35,189 nt of DNA, taken from positions 1-35,189 of the forward strand of contig JACIWU010000027.1 in the NCBI GenBank assembly GCA_014360805.1. The letters are read 5' to 3'. The stretch's first letter is position 1; the number at the start of each line of letters is the position of its first letter. A program made the position numbers and the translations under genes. The DNA is from Chloroflexota bacterium (GTDB lineage: Bacteria > Chloroflexota > Anaerolineae > DTLA01). The notes beneath the pieces are model-generated. The model was not told the DNA's origin. It made no database searches and worked only from the letters and a program-made list of their open reading frames with translations. Shown here one piece after another: positions 16,476-24,016 of this stretch.

Positions 16476-17638
16476 GGTGCTCTCCTTCCGTGGTCGGAGG
16501 GCGACTCGCGCGTCGCCCCCACAGCATGGTACACGTCCACCAACTGGCCGGCCGCCCTGTCCCAGGTGAACATCCGCGCCCGTTCGGGCCCCCGCCCCGC
16601 CAATTCGCGGGCCAGCGCCGCGTCGCTCAGAATGCGCTCCATGGCGGCCTTGATCGCGCCCGTGTCGGTGGGCGACACCCGAAGCGCCGCATCCCCCACG
16701 ACTTCGGGCAGGGACGACGTGTCCGAGACCAGCGTCGGCACGCCGCAGGCCATGGCTTCCAGCGGCGGTATCCCAAACCCCTCGTACAGCGACGGGAACG
16801 CGAACAGGGCTGCGCCCGAATACACGGCGGGCAAATCCTCGTCGGCGATGTACCCGGGGAGAATCACCTCGTCCTGTAGGCCCAGGGCGGCGATGCGGTC
16901 AAAGAACGGCTGGTACAGCCACCCCTTGGCCCCCACGACGACCAGTTTGTGCGGGCGCCCTGCCTGCCGCAGGGCATGGTAGGCATCCAGCAGGCGCACC
17001 AGGTTCTTGCGCGGCTCAATGGTGCCCACGTACAGGATGTACGCCTCGGGCAGGCGGTACGCCGCGCGGACCCGGCGCAGGGTCTCGGCGTCGCGCACGG
17101 GATGGAAGCGCGCGTCCACGCCGTTGTAGATGACGGTGATCTTTTCTTCGGGCACCCCGTAGATGCGGATGGCGTCCTTCTTGGTGCATTCGGACACGGC
17201 GATGATGGCGTCGGCGCGGCGCAGGAAGCGCGGAAACATCAGGGTCAGAAACCAACGGTTCAGCGGCAGGTGGAACTCCGGGAACAGCAGCGGGATGAGG
17301 TCGTGCAGCGTGAACACCGTGCGGATTCGCCGAAAATACGGCAAGAGGTGATCGGTGCCGTGGAACAGCGCCACGCCCGGCACCAGACCGTCCTGCGGGA
17401 CGCGCGCGTAGTGGGCCAGCAGGACGCTCATGCGCCAGGGCTTGGCGGGCCACGGGACGGAGTAGGTGGGCAGGTGGGCCAGGCCGGGCGGGATCTGCCC
17501 CCGCGACGGCTGGTACGTGAAAAGGCTGTAGTCGTTGAGGGCGTCCAGCCGATGGGCGCGCTCGGCCAGTTCGCGGGCATGGCGGCCCAGCCCTGCCTTG
17601 CGGTGTGCTGCTGGCGAGATGTCTATGCAAATCCGCAT
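16472..17638 (-). CDS. GT4-family glycosyltransferase
   Basis: A 388-residue GT-B fold glycosyltransferase that probably adds a sugar from an NDP-sugar during surface polysaccharide synthesis at the inner face of the membrane. The N-terminal MRICIDISP with GLGRHARELAE and the mid-protein ILYVGTIEPRKNLVRLLDA are typical of GT4. EGFGIPPLEAMACG is the E-x7-E sugar-nucleotide motif. SECTKKDAIRIYGVP is also a family segment. The start is backed by GGGAG. It is separated from the flippase gene by 261 bp of repeats and is followed by yccF with a 4-nt overlap. Donor and acceptor cannot be predicted. Confidence 0.92.
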   Translation of the reverse strand: MRICIDISPAAHRKAGLGRHARELAERAHRLDALNDYSLFTYQPSRGQIPPGLAHLPTYSVPWPAKPWRMSVLLAHYARVPQDGLVPGVALFHGTDHLLPYFRRIRTVFTLHDLIPLLFPEFHLPLNRWFLTLMFPRFLRRADAIIAVSECTKKDAIRIYGVPEEKITVIYNGVDARFHPVRDAETLRRVRAAYRLPEAYILYVGTIEPRKNLVRLLDAYHALRQAGRPHKLVVVGAKGWLYQPFFDRIAALGLQDEVILPGYIADEDLPAVYSGAALFAFPSLYEGFGIPPLEAMACGVPTLVSDTSSLPEVVGDAALRVSPTDTGAIKAAMERILSDAALARELAGRGPERARMFTWDRAAGQLVDVYHAVGATRESPSDHGRRAP

Positions 17639-17685
17639 TCGTGCGTCTCCCGTGGCGACACAGGCGTTGATATGAGTGTACTACA

Positions 17686-17802
17686 GCCGTGCGTGGGCGC
17701 AAATGGGGGCCTACGGCTCGCGCGGGTTGTGGCCCTGCGGGTCGCTGCCCGAACGACGCGCGCGCACGAACCGCGCCGCGCGCTCCCCCACGGATGGCGA
17801 CA
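17686..17802. repeat. 117-bp direct repeat, copy A (flippase 3'-end remnant)
   Basis: This segment matches 17875-17991 with about five mismatches in 117 bp and no gaps. The second copy contains the last codons and stop of the flippase gene plus some 3' flank. Copy A is therefore a displaced, non-functional copy of that gene end, still encoding a recognisable version of the flippase C-terminus on the - strand. It lies between the glycosyltransferase and flippase genes. Confidence 0.85.
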
Positions 17803-17805
17803 GTT

Positions 17806-17865
17806 CGTAGGGCGGCTTTCCATAGCCGCCGAAGGCAGAGGGCAGGTATGGAAACCTGCCCTACG
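17806..17865. repeat. Palindromic 60-bp element (MITE- or REP-like)
   Basis: The element begins CGTAGGGC and ends GCCCTACG. Each half is a hairpin: GGCGGCT-TTCCAT-AGCCGCC (17811-17830) and GGCAGGT-ATGGAA-ACCTGCC (17841-17860). The loops are reverse complements of each other, so two related units lie head to head. It sits exactly between the two 117-bp direct repeat copies. A related half-element is at 23811-23849. Confidence 0.8.
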
Positions 17866-17874
17866 CTCGCTATG

Positions 17875-17991
17875 GCCGTGCGTGGGCGCAAATGGGGGCC
17901 TACGGCTCGCGCCGCTTGCGGCCCTGCGGGTCGCTGCCCGAACGACGCGCACGCACGAACCGCGCCGCGCGCTCCCCCAGGGATGGCGACA
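17875..17991. repeat. 117-bp direct repeat, copy B (in the flippase gene)
   Basis: The partner of copy A at 17686-17802. Positions 17900-17991 are the 3' coding end of the flippase gene; 17875-17899 are its 3' flank. Copy B is taken as the original because it is in frame with the intact gene. Confidence 0.85.
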
Positions 17992-19432
17992 AGCGGGCCA
18001 GCAGGTCCCGGTCTTCGGCGTCCAGCGGCTTGAGCAGGGCGAAGCAGGCGGCGAAAACCAGAAGGAATACCCCCGCGCCCCGCGCCAGCCCCCACAGGCC
18101 GCCGCCTGTGGCGAAGTGCGACGCCAGGGTAGCCACTGCGCTGCCGGCCCCCACCGCCAGGGCGAATCCCAGGGGGTACCCCGCACGGGTCGCCCGCATG
18201 ACCAGGAACACCTCGGCGGCGGTGGTGAGGATTCCGCAGAAGCCCGTGGCGGCCACCGCCCCCACCGCGCCCCATCGGGGAATCAGCGCGATGGCGAGGG
18301 CGACGTTCAGGACGCCCGTGGCCACCCGCAGCCCTAGGGCCCACCCTTCGCGCCGCATGGCGTACAGCGTGCCGGTGCTGGTTCCTCCGCCCAGGAATCG
18401 GTTCGCCGCCGTGAACAACGCGTAGACTTGCAGGAGCAAAGCGGCTTCCCGATAGGTCTCGCCGTACAGCGCCACCAGTTTCGCGGCGTGGAGCGCGCAG
18501 AACGCCAGCACGGGCACCGACAGGAGCATGGTTACTTTCATGAAGGCGCGCCACGCGGTGGCCAGGTCGCGCATACTCTTGGCCGCGACCTCGGCCATCG
18601 CCGACAGGCCCACGCCTTCCAGGCCCATGAGGAGCGCCGTGCCCGCGATGGTGGTGAGCGTCGCCGCCAGGTTGTAGAAGCCGATTTGGACGCTGTCGCG
18701 CAGCAGGAGGCCGATGAGCGCCACATCGGACTGTTGCCCCAGGACGTAGTTCAGCCCGTTGATGATGCCGGTGTTCACGGCGAAGCGATGGACGCGGCCC
18801 ATGGGCAGGGGCGAGGCAGGCCCCCGCAGGAAGCGCGCCGTGTACGCCAGGTACGCGGCGGATGCCAGGGCCGCCGTCGCGCCCAGGAGCAGGAGCATCG
18901 CCTGCGGCCCGTAGCCGCGCTGCAACAGGTACCACGCCGCCGCGTAGTTGACCACTTGCACGCCAATGCGAACCAGCGCCACGAGGCGCACTTCTAGGCG
19001 CCCCACCCAGAAATACGCCAGGAGATTGGCGACGTTGAACCAGAACAGGTAGGGGAGCACCCACACGACGGCGGAAGCCGCGGGGCCTGTCCAGCGCGAC
19101 AGAAGCGGCGCGCCTACGGCTCCCAGCACCACCAGGCAGGCCATGATGAGCGCCCGCAGGGCCAGCGTTCGGCGAAGCAAGAATCGCTGCCGGGCCGGGT
19201 CATCCAGGAGCGCGGGCACGAAGTTGTTCAGGGCCTGCTCGTAGCCCAGCGCGCCCAGCAGCGTGCCCGCCACGAAGACGCTGTAGGCGAAGGAATAGAC
19301 GCCGAAATCCCCCGGCCCCAGGCGCTTGGCGATGAGACTGACGAACAGGAAGCGGATGGCGTACTCGCCGATACGCCCCGCGTAGTTCCAGAACAGCCCC
19401 CTGCCGAAACGTGCGGGGAGGTCGCCGTTCAC
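17900..19432 (-). CDS. Polysaccharide flippase (MOP superfamily, Wzx-like)
   Basis: A 510-residue integral membrane protein with 12-14 hydrophobic segments, predicted to flip lipid-linked oligosaccharides across the membrane. The N-terminus (FWNYAGRIGEYAIRFLFV, then IAKRLGPGDFGVYSFAYS) is typical of the polysaccharide biosynthesis/flippase family. The chain ends in a short basic tail (RARRSGSDPQGRKRREP) encoded by the duplicated repeat. The GTG at 19432 overlaps the upstream glycosyltransferase stop (GTGA) and yields a normal-length protein; the longer reading frame further upstream encodes Arg-rich nonsense. Its place among two GT4 genes suggests export of their product. Confidence 0.9.
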   Translation of the reverse strand: MNGDLPARFGRGLFWNYAGRIGEYAIRFLFVSLIAKRLGPGDFGVYSFAYSVFVAGTLLGALGYEQALNNFVPALLDDPARQRFLLRRTLALRALIMACLVVLGAVGAPLLSRWTGPAASAVVWVLPYLFWFNVANLLAYFWVGRLEVRLVALVRIGVQVVNYAAAWYLLQRGYGPQAMLLLLGATAALASAAYLAYTARFLRGPASPLPMGRVHRFAVNTGIINGLNYVLGQQSDVALIGLLLRDSVQIGFYNLAATLTTIAGTALLMGLEGVGLSAMAEVAAKSMRDLATAWRAFMKVTMLLSVPVLAFCALHAAKLVALYGETYREAALLLQVYALFTAANRFLGGGTSTGTLYAMRREGWALGLRVATGVLNVALAIALIPRWGAVGAVAATGFCGILTTAAEVFLVMRATRAGYPLGFALAVGAGSAVATLASHFATGGGLWGLARGAGVFLLVFAACFALLKPLDAEDRDLLARLSPSLGERAARFVRARRSGSDPQGRKRREP

Positions 19433-20652
19433 GGTTGCGCTCCCTGTCTGATGGCGTGGCGGAGGAAAACCGACTCGGTGTCGGCGATCATCCTGTCCAG
19501 CGTGAACCGCGCGAGCACCGTTTGTCGGGCGGCCTGGGCGATGGCGGCGCGCGCGGCGGGATCGCGGGCCAACGAAGCCGCGAGGGTAGCCGCTTCGCCC
19601 TCGCCGCCCGGCGACACCAGAAATCCATTGTCGCCGTGGGAGATGAGCGAAACGACCCCGCCGACGGCGCTGGCGATCACCGGGCAGCCGCACGCCATTG
19701 GCTCTGCGACGGCGTATGAAAACGCCTCGGTGTGGATGGAAAGCATCAGCGCGATGTCCGCCGCATTGTACACGGCGGGCATCTGCTCATGCGGGACGTG
19801 GCCCAGCCAGCGGACGCGGTCGGCCAGGCCCAGGGATGCCGCCTGCTGGCGCAGCCAGGCTTCGTCCGGCCCGGTGCCCGCCACGAGAACCGTGGGCGCC
19901 AGGCCCTGCTCCACGAGCGACGCTGCCATGCGCAACACCCGATGGTGCCCTTTTGCTTGTTCCAGCCGTCCCGCCGTCAGGAGCACCAGCGCGTCGGCCG
20001 CGAGGCCCAGTTGGGCGCGCAATGCCCGCCGCGCCGAGGCGTCTGGTCGGAACTTCGCGGCGTCCACACCGTTGGGCACGACCGCTACCCTGCTGCTGGG
20101 GATGGACAGTTCGCCGATCGCGTCTTCGGCCAGTTGTGGGCTGACGCAGATGACGCCGGCCGCGCGCTGCGCCGTGGTGCGGAACATGCGCCTGAACAGC
20201 AACGTGCGCGCGGCGAAGCGGACGAGGCGATGCGCATGGCGGGGCGAGTCGCCCCATTGGCGTCGCATGGCGCGCCATTCGCCCAGGGGCGTGCCGTGGA
20301 GGATGGCGACGCACGGGATGGGCCGCTGGCGGGCTGGCAGACGCAGATAGCCGTAGGCCCCGATGCCCTGGCTCCAGACGATGTCCACGGGGTCGGCGGC
20401 GTGCAGCCGGGCAAAGGCGCGGGCGCTCTCCCGCCACCACGCGACGGCGTATGCGCGGTCGGCGCTGTAGGGCAGAAACAGCGTGCGGATGCCTGGGGCC
20501 CGGGTTTCGGTCTCGCCCTGCGGGTGGCGCGTGGTGATGACGGTGATGCGATGCCCCCGCTCCACCAGGCCCTGGCACAAATCCGCAGCGTGCCGCTCCA
20601 AGCCGCCCCCGATGTGCGCCAGGGTGGTGCGGGTCATCAGGCAGATGTGCAC
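19429..20652 (-). CDS. GT4-family glycosyltransferase
   Basis: A 407-residue GT-B glycosyltransferase. The N-terminal GGGLERHAADLCQGLVERGH is the acceptor-side glycine loop typical of GT4. VVPNGVDAAKFRPD and LTAGRLEQAKGHHRVLRMA mark the inter-domain region, and EAFSYAVAEPMACGCPVIAS is the donor-binding E-x7-E motif. The start is GTG with AGGAGGT just upstream. udk ends 9 nt upstream, and the flippase overlaps by 4 nt downstream. It is probably part of the same surface-polysaccharide pathway; sugar specificity is unknown. Confidence 0.92.
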   Translation of the reverse strand: MHICLMTRTTLAHIGGGLERHAADLCQGLVERGHRITVITTRHPQGETETRAPGIRTLFLPYSADRAYAVAWWRESARAFARLHAADPVDIVWSQGIGAYGYLRLPARQRPIPCVAILHGTPLGEWRAMRRQWGDSPRHAHRLVRFAARTLLFRRMFRTTAQRAAGVICVSPQLAEDAIGELSIPSSRVAVVPNGVDAAKFRPDASARRALRAQLGLAADALVLLTAGRLEQAKGHHRVLRMAASLVEQGLAPTVLVAGTGPDEAWLRQQAASLGLADRVRWLGHVPHEQMPAVYNAADIALMLSIHTEAFSYAVAEPMACGCPVIASAVGGVVSLISHGDNGFLVSPGGEGEAATLAASLARDPAARAAIAQAARQTVLARFTLDRMIADTESVFLRHAIRQGAQP

Positions 20653-20661
20653 GGCGACCTC

Positions 20662-21300
20662 CTAGCGGGCTGGGCCGCAGTTCTGCGCGCCCAGCATGCT
20701 CTCCACCCTGGCCACCACCATGTCAATCGCGATGGTGTTGAACCCGCCTTCGGGGATGATGATGTCGGCGTAGCGCTTGCTGGGTTCCACGAATTCCAGG
20801 TGCATGGGGCGCACGGTCTCCAGGTACTGCTGGCACACCGACTCCATGGTGCGCCCCCGCTCGGAGATGTCGCGCTTCAGGCGGCGGATGAAGCGGATGT
20901 CGGGATCGGTGTCCACGAAGATTTTGACATCCATCAGGTCGCGGAGCGCCTTGTCGGCGAAGATGAGGATGCCCTCCACCAGCACAACCTGGCGGGGTTC
21001 CACGGTGCGCGTCTCGCGTAGGCGCGTGTGGGTCGTGAAGTCGTAGATGGGGATTTGCACGGCCCGACCCTCGCGCAGGGCCAGGATGTGCTGGATGAGC
21101 AGTTCGTTTTCCAGCGAGTCGGGGTGATCGTAGTTGAGGCGGGTTCTTTCCTCAAAGGGCAGGTCGCTGCGGTCGCGGTAGTACGAGTCGTGCTGGATGT
21201 AGGCGATGCGCTCGCGCCCCACGCGCTCCAGAATCGCCTGGGACACGGTCGTCTTGCCTGAGCCGCTTCCGCCTGCCACACCGATAACTACCACTCCCAT
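20662..21300 (-). CDS. udk: Uridine kinase
   Basis: The enzyme phosphorylates uridine (and cytidine) to UMP (CMP) in pyrimidine salvage. It has 212 residues. The P-loop GGSGSGKTT lies near residue 10. QHDSYYRD, NYDHPDSLE and the VEGILIF strand are the uridine kinase signature, distinguishing it from phosphoribulokinase. SD AGGAGGG precedes the ATG. It lies 19 nt after the ccsA-like gene, in the same - strand run. The link to UDP-sugar supply for the neighbouring glycosyltransferases is speculative. Confidence 0.95.
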   Translation of the reverse strand: MGVVVIGVAGGSGSGKTTVSQAILERVGRERIAYIQHDSYYRDRSDLPFEERTRLNYDHPDSLENELLIQHILALREGRAVQIPIYDFTTHTRLRETRTVEPRQVVLVEGILIFADKALRDLMDVKIFVDTDPDIRFIRRLKRDISERGRTMESVCQQYLETVRPMHLEFVEPSKRYADIIIPEGGFNTIAIDMVVARVESMLGAQNCGPAR

Positions 21301-21319
21301 GGACTCCCTCCTCGGACTC

Positions 21320-22081
21320 TCACCAGGCCACGAACGACAACCCAGGCCACGCGGCGGCGATCCAGTCGGCGGCGAAGGCCCCCAGCAGCATCAGGCCCAC
21401 GCCCACCCATTGCGCCATCAGGCCCCATTGCGATGCGTCGCGGCGCAGAAACCTCCCCGCCACGACGCAGAGCCAACCGGCCACCATCAGGTTCAGTCGC
21501 GGGTCGTTGCGCCAGGCGACGCCCCAGTTGAGCCAGGCCCAGGCCGCCGTCAGGACAAAGCCGACGCCCATCAGGGCGATGCCGGCGAACTCGGCGGGCG
21601 GCTGCCCCTGCCGCATGTCGCGCGCGCCCAACGTGCCCAGCAGGGCCGCCATGCACCCGCCCACGCCCAGGGCATGCAGGCCCGCTTGCGCCACGTACAG
21701 GAGCGTCTGCTGGGCGGGAACGGCGGGCGCGGCGGCGGGCCTGGCCGTCCAGACATGCGTGAGGGCGGCCAACGCCAGCGCCAGAGGGCCAATCGGCGAC
21801 GCCCTGCCCCGCTCCGATATCGGCGCAAGCGCCAGCAACCCGACCGCGCCTGCGGCCAGGAAGTCGGCCACGCCCACGAAGAGCGCCCTGCGCGCCAGCA
21901 GCGCCTCAGCGAGCAGGTAGGCCGCCGCAAGCGCCGCAGCCGCCCACGCGAGGGCGCGGGCCACCGCCTGCGCCCGCGGCACATGCCGCGCGTAGGCCGC
22001 AAGCCAGAGCGCGACCCCCGCCAGCGATGCGGCGTAGGCCAGGCCCAAGAGTACCGTGCTGGGGTTCAACGGTAGTCCCAT
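21320..22081 (-). CDS. CcsA/ResC-like cytochrome c assembly protein, divergent
   Basis: A 253-residue membrane protein with about eight hydrophobic segments, predicted to handle heme for system II cytochrome c maturation. The signature tryptophan-rich loop reads NWGVAWRNDPRLNLM, aligning with the family's WGxxWxWDPRLN. The third Trp of WxWD is Asn here, and the His residues that usually flank the loop are not obvious. The adjacent ResB-like gene supports the assignment. It could be a degenerate or specialised heme transporter. The ATG at 22081 follows GGGGAAAG. Confidence 0.7.
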   Translation of the reverse strand: MGLPLNPSTVLLGLAYAASLAGVALWLAAYARHVPRAQAVARALAWAAAALAAAYLLAEALLARRALFVGVADFLAAGAVGLLALAPISERGRASPIGPLALALAALTHVWTARPAAAPAVPAQQTLLYVAQAGLHALGVGGCMAALLGTLGARDMRQGQPPAEFAGIALMGVGFVLTAAWAWLNWGVAWRNDPRLNLMVAGWLCVVAGRFLRRDASQWGLMAQWVGVGLMLLGAFAADWIAAAWPGLSFVAW

Positions 22082-22123
22082 CCAACTTTCCCCGTGCGAG
22101 ACGTGTGCAGGCGCAGGAGCCGC

Positions 22124-23485
22124 CTACCCAAGCGCCTCGCGGATCACGTCTGCGGTGTCGGCGTCGCTCGCCCAAAACCGAAGGGCGGCGCGATTGGCTG
22201 CTTGTGTCGCCTGCACAACGGCGGCGCGCGCGGAAACCCACGCGGATGCCAGGCCGCAAACCACGGCGAGCACCGCCCCCGCCCACAAAGGATAGCGCGA
22301 AGGGTCGCGTATGGCAACTGCCGCAGGGTACTGCCCCGCCGCGAAGCGGTAGGTGATGCCGTTGGATGCGGCCGTCCCCTCGTCCGAGAATGCCCCTTCG
22401 TGGGCGGGCTGGATGTCCGTGCCGTGGAAAACCTGGAACAGGAATGCAGGCGCGGCCCCGTCGGCGTCGGGGTTCAGGGCGATGCGGATGGTATCCCCCA
22501 CGTCGGGGGCGGCGAAGTACTGTTCGGGTTGGTCCTCGTCAAATCGCAGGAACAGCGTCCCCACGGCGGAGGATTCCCCCGCCGCCTGGAGCGACACGGG
22601 GACTCCCCCCTCGTCGGTCGCGCTGACCACGACGCCGGCGAACGACCGCGTCCGGTGCAGCGTCAAGTCCCCGGCCCACAGCGGGCGTTGCGGGCCGATG
22701 ACCCCCTGCGCCCTCACGTCGCCTTCGGGCCCCAGCAGGAGAACAGGCCACAGCGCCCCCTGCGCCCCATCCCCCAGCGACACCGACCACCCGGGGCGCA
22801 GCGCCAGGGTTGCGGCCTCCCCCGGCCCCAACGCGAGTTCCTCCGTGCGGGACACGCGTCCCGAAAGCAAGAGCGCGGTCGCAACCAGCAGCAGACCGAA
22901 GGCAGCGCCCGCGCGGAGTCCCCACGCCCAGCCGTCGCGCACGGCGTGGAGTTGCAGCGCCTCGCCCATGGACTCCGTGCGGGTGCGATAGCCGGCCTGC
23001 GTCAAGGCCGCATCCACGGACGCCAACACCTGCGCCGCGCTCCCATTGGCAACTCGCTGGCCCTGCGCCCGACGCGGGAGGCTGATGGCATCCGTCTTCG
23101 CGTATCGGAGCGCGCGGCGCAGGTTCTGGGCGAGATGGAGGAGCAGGACGAACACGCCAAGCCCCAGCGTCCCCTTCCAGAGCAACGAGTCGGCAATCTG
23201 AAACATCCCCAGGGCGCGCAGCGTGGGGCCGGGCGCGCCCCAGCGTGCGGCGGCTTCGGCCAGCCAGCGGAGTTGCGCGGCGGAGTCTGCGCCCGTGGCG
23301 GGAGCCTGGGGGAAGATGCCTGCCAGGAGGAACACGAACGCGACAAGGATGGTGAGGATGGCTGCACAGCGGGGAGAGGTCAGGAATCCCCAAACGCGCT
23401 CCCATCCCCCCGCGCGGTCGTCGGTGGGCATGGAGGCGGCGGGTTGTTCGGACCGAGCGGCCACCGGATCCTCCTGCTGGCGCAT
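22124..23485 (-). CDS. ResB/CcsB-like cytochrome c biogenesis protein
   Basis: The partner of CcsA in system II cytochrome c assembly, which carries heme to apocytochromes outside the membrane. It has 453 residues. Near the N-terminus, GFLTSPRCAAILTILVAFVFLLAG ends in IFPQ, the classic ResB first membrane segment. Further hydrophobic segments follow around residues 100 and 190. A long extracytoplasmic domain comes next, then a last membrane helix (YPLWAGAVLAVVCGLA). The start is uncertain between ATG 23485 and ATG 23431; neither has a strong ribosome site. I took 23485. The longer frame upstream would run into the tRNA terminator and tRNA. Confidence 0.82.
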   Translation of the reverse strand: MRQQEDPVAARSEQPAASMPTDDRAGGWERVWGFLTSPRCAAILTILVAFVFLLAGIFPQAPATGADSAAQLRWLAEAAARWGAPGPTLRALGMFQIADSLLWKGTLGLGVFVLLLHLAQNLRRALRYAKTDAISLPRRAQGQRVANGSAAQVLASVDAALTQAGYRTRTESMGEALQLHAVRDGWAWGLRAGAAFGLLLVATALLLSGRVSRTEELALGPGEAATLALRPGWSVSLGDGAQGALWPVLLLGPEGDVRAQGVIGPQRPLWAGDLTLHRTRSFAGVVVSATDEGGVPVSLQAAGESSAVGTLFLRFDEDQPEQYFAAPDVGDTIRIALNPDADGAAPAFLFQVFHGTDIQPAHEGAFSDEGTAASNGITYRFAAGQYPAAVAIRDPSRYPLWAGAVLAVVCGLASAWVSARAAVVQATQAANRAALRFWASDADTADVIREALG

Positions 23486-23496
23486 GGCTATAGACA

Positions 23497-23524
23497 AGCC
23501 CTGACCCGGCGTGCGGTCAGGGCT
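23497..23524 (-). terminator. Hairpin downstream of tRNA-Thr
   Basis: AGCCCTGACC pairs perfectly with GGTCAGGGCT (10 bp, 8-nt loop) just 3' of the tRNA on the - strand. TTGTCTAT follows, a weak T-tract. It probably reduces, but may not abolish, transcription into the resB-like gene. Confidence 0.65.
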
Positions 23525-23536
23525 CGCTAAGGATCG

Positions 23537-23612
23537 TGGAGCCACCCATCGGAATTGAACCGATAACCGGGCGCTTACGAAGCGCCTGCTCTGCCGATTG
23601 AGCTAGGGTGGC
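23537..23612 (-). tRNA. tRNA-Thr (anticodon CGU)
   Basis: The 76-nt cloverleaf has acceptor GCCACCC/GGGTGGC, D-arm GCTC/GAGC, anticodon stem GGCGC/GCGCC with loop TTCGTAA (anticodon CGT, reading ACG), T-arm ATCGG/CCGAT with loop TTCAATT, and an encoded CCA. The discriminator base is T. All stems are perfect. Confidence 0.96.
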
Positions 23613-23691
23613 CCAGAAGTATCGGCGAAACGACGGGTTCCCTTTGCCGCCTCGCACCATGCCGCGGTGCTTGAAAGGTCGTCGCGGGGCC

Positions 23692-23720
23692 ATTATAGCA
23701 GGATTCCCGCGGCCTGACAA
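23692..23720 (-). promoter_or_regulatory. Promoter for tRNA-Thr and the - strand operon
   Basis: On the - strand, TTGTCA (23720-23715), a 17-bp spacer and a perfect TATAAT (23697-23692). It lies about 80 bp upstream of the tRNA 5' end. No other good promoter is seen before resB, so it may also serve the genes from resB to yccF by readthrough. Confidence 0.75.
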
Positions 23721-23766
23721 ATCCGCGCCACACCTGACGAAGTTCGCTTTCGTCGCAGGCGCCATC

Positions 23767-23849
23767 CACGAATAACACGAATCCACACGAATGGAGAACA
23801 ATTGTAGACACGTAGGGCGGCTTCCCATAGCCGCCGGAGGCAGGGGGCC
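23767..23849. repeat. CACGAAT repeats and truncated palindromic element
   Basis: CACGAAT occurs three times with 9-10 bp spacing (23767, 23776, 23786). At 23811-23849 lies a copy of the element seen at 17806: CGTAGGGC, then GGCGGCT-TCCCAT-AGCCGCC, then GGAGGCAGGGGGC. The second half of the palindrome is missing. These look like debris of dispersed noncoding repeats in the tRNA-nusA gap. Open frames crossing this region encode no recognisable protein. Confidence 0.75.
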
Positions 23850-23885
23850 GACAAACTTTTGCACGGATGCACTGACACGTTTGAC

Positions 23886-23914
23886 TTGCGCAATCCGAAA
23901 CGGCGTGGTATAAT
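23886..23914 (+). promoter_or_regulatory. Promoter for the nusA operon
   Basis: A perfect TATAAT (23909-23914) with an extended -10 TGG directly before it. A weak TTGCGC (23886-23891) lies at 17-bp spacing. A better TTGACT at 23881 is 22 bp away, too far. The extended -10 probably compensates for the weak -35. Confidence 0.7.
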
Positions 23915-23939
23915 GCGTTTGTTATTACGATTGCGCTGG

Positions 23940-23973
23940 AGAAAAGTGGGCGTCCCCCACTTTTCTTGTTGTG
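23940..23973 (+). terminator. Terminator-like hairpin in the nusA leader
   Basis: GAAAAGTGGG (23941-23950), loop CGTCC, CCCACTTTTC (23956-23965): a perfect 10-bp stem, extendable by one A-T pair, followed by TTGTTGTG. It lies about 27 nt after the promoter and about 50 nt before nusA. It could act as an attenuator through which NusA or general termination efficiency controls the operon. Confidence 0.6.
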
Positions 23974-24016
23974 AGGCATTTGCGCCGCGCGGTCGCAGGA
24001 GGTAGGGGACGTATCT

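Noticed and set aside
17686-17991. CRISPR-like repeat arrangement
   Set aside because: There are only two long copies with one spacer, and one copy is a coding gene end. No cas genes are present.
16949-18337. + strand ORF across the glycosyltransferase, repeat and flippase region
   Set aside because: It crosses noncoding repeats and is antisense to two clear genes. Its repetitive peptide comes from the DNA duplication.
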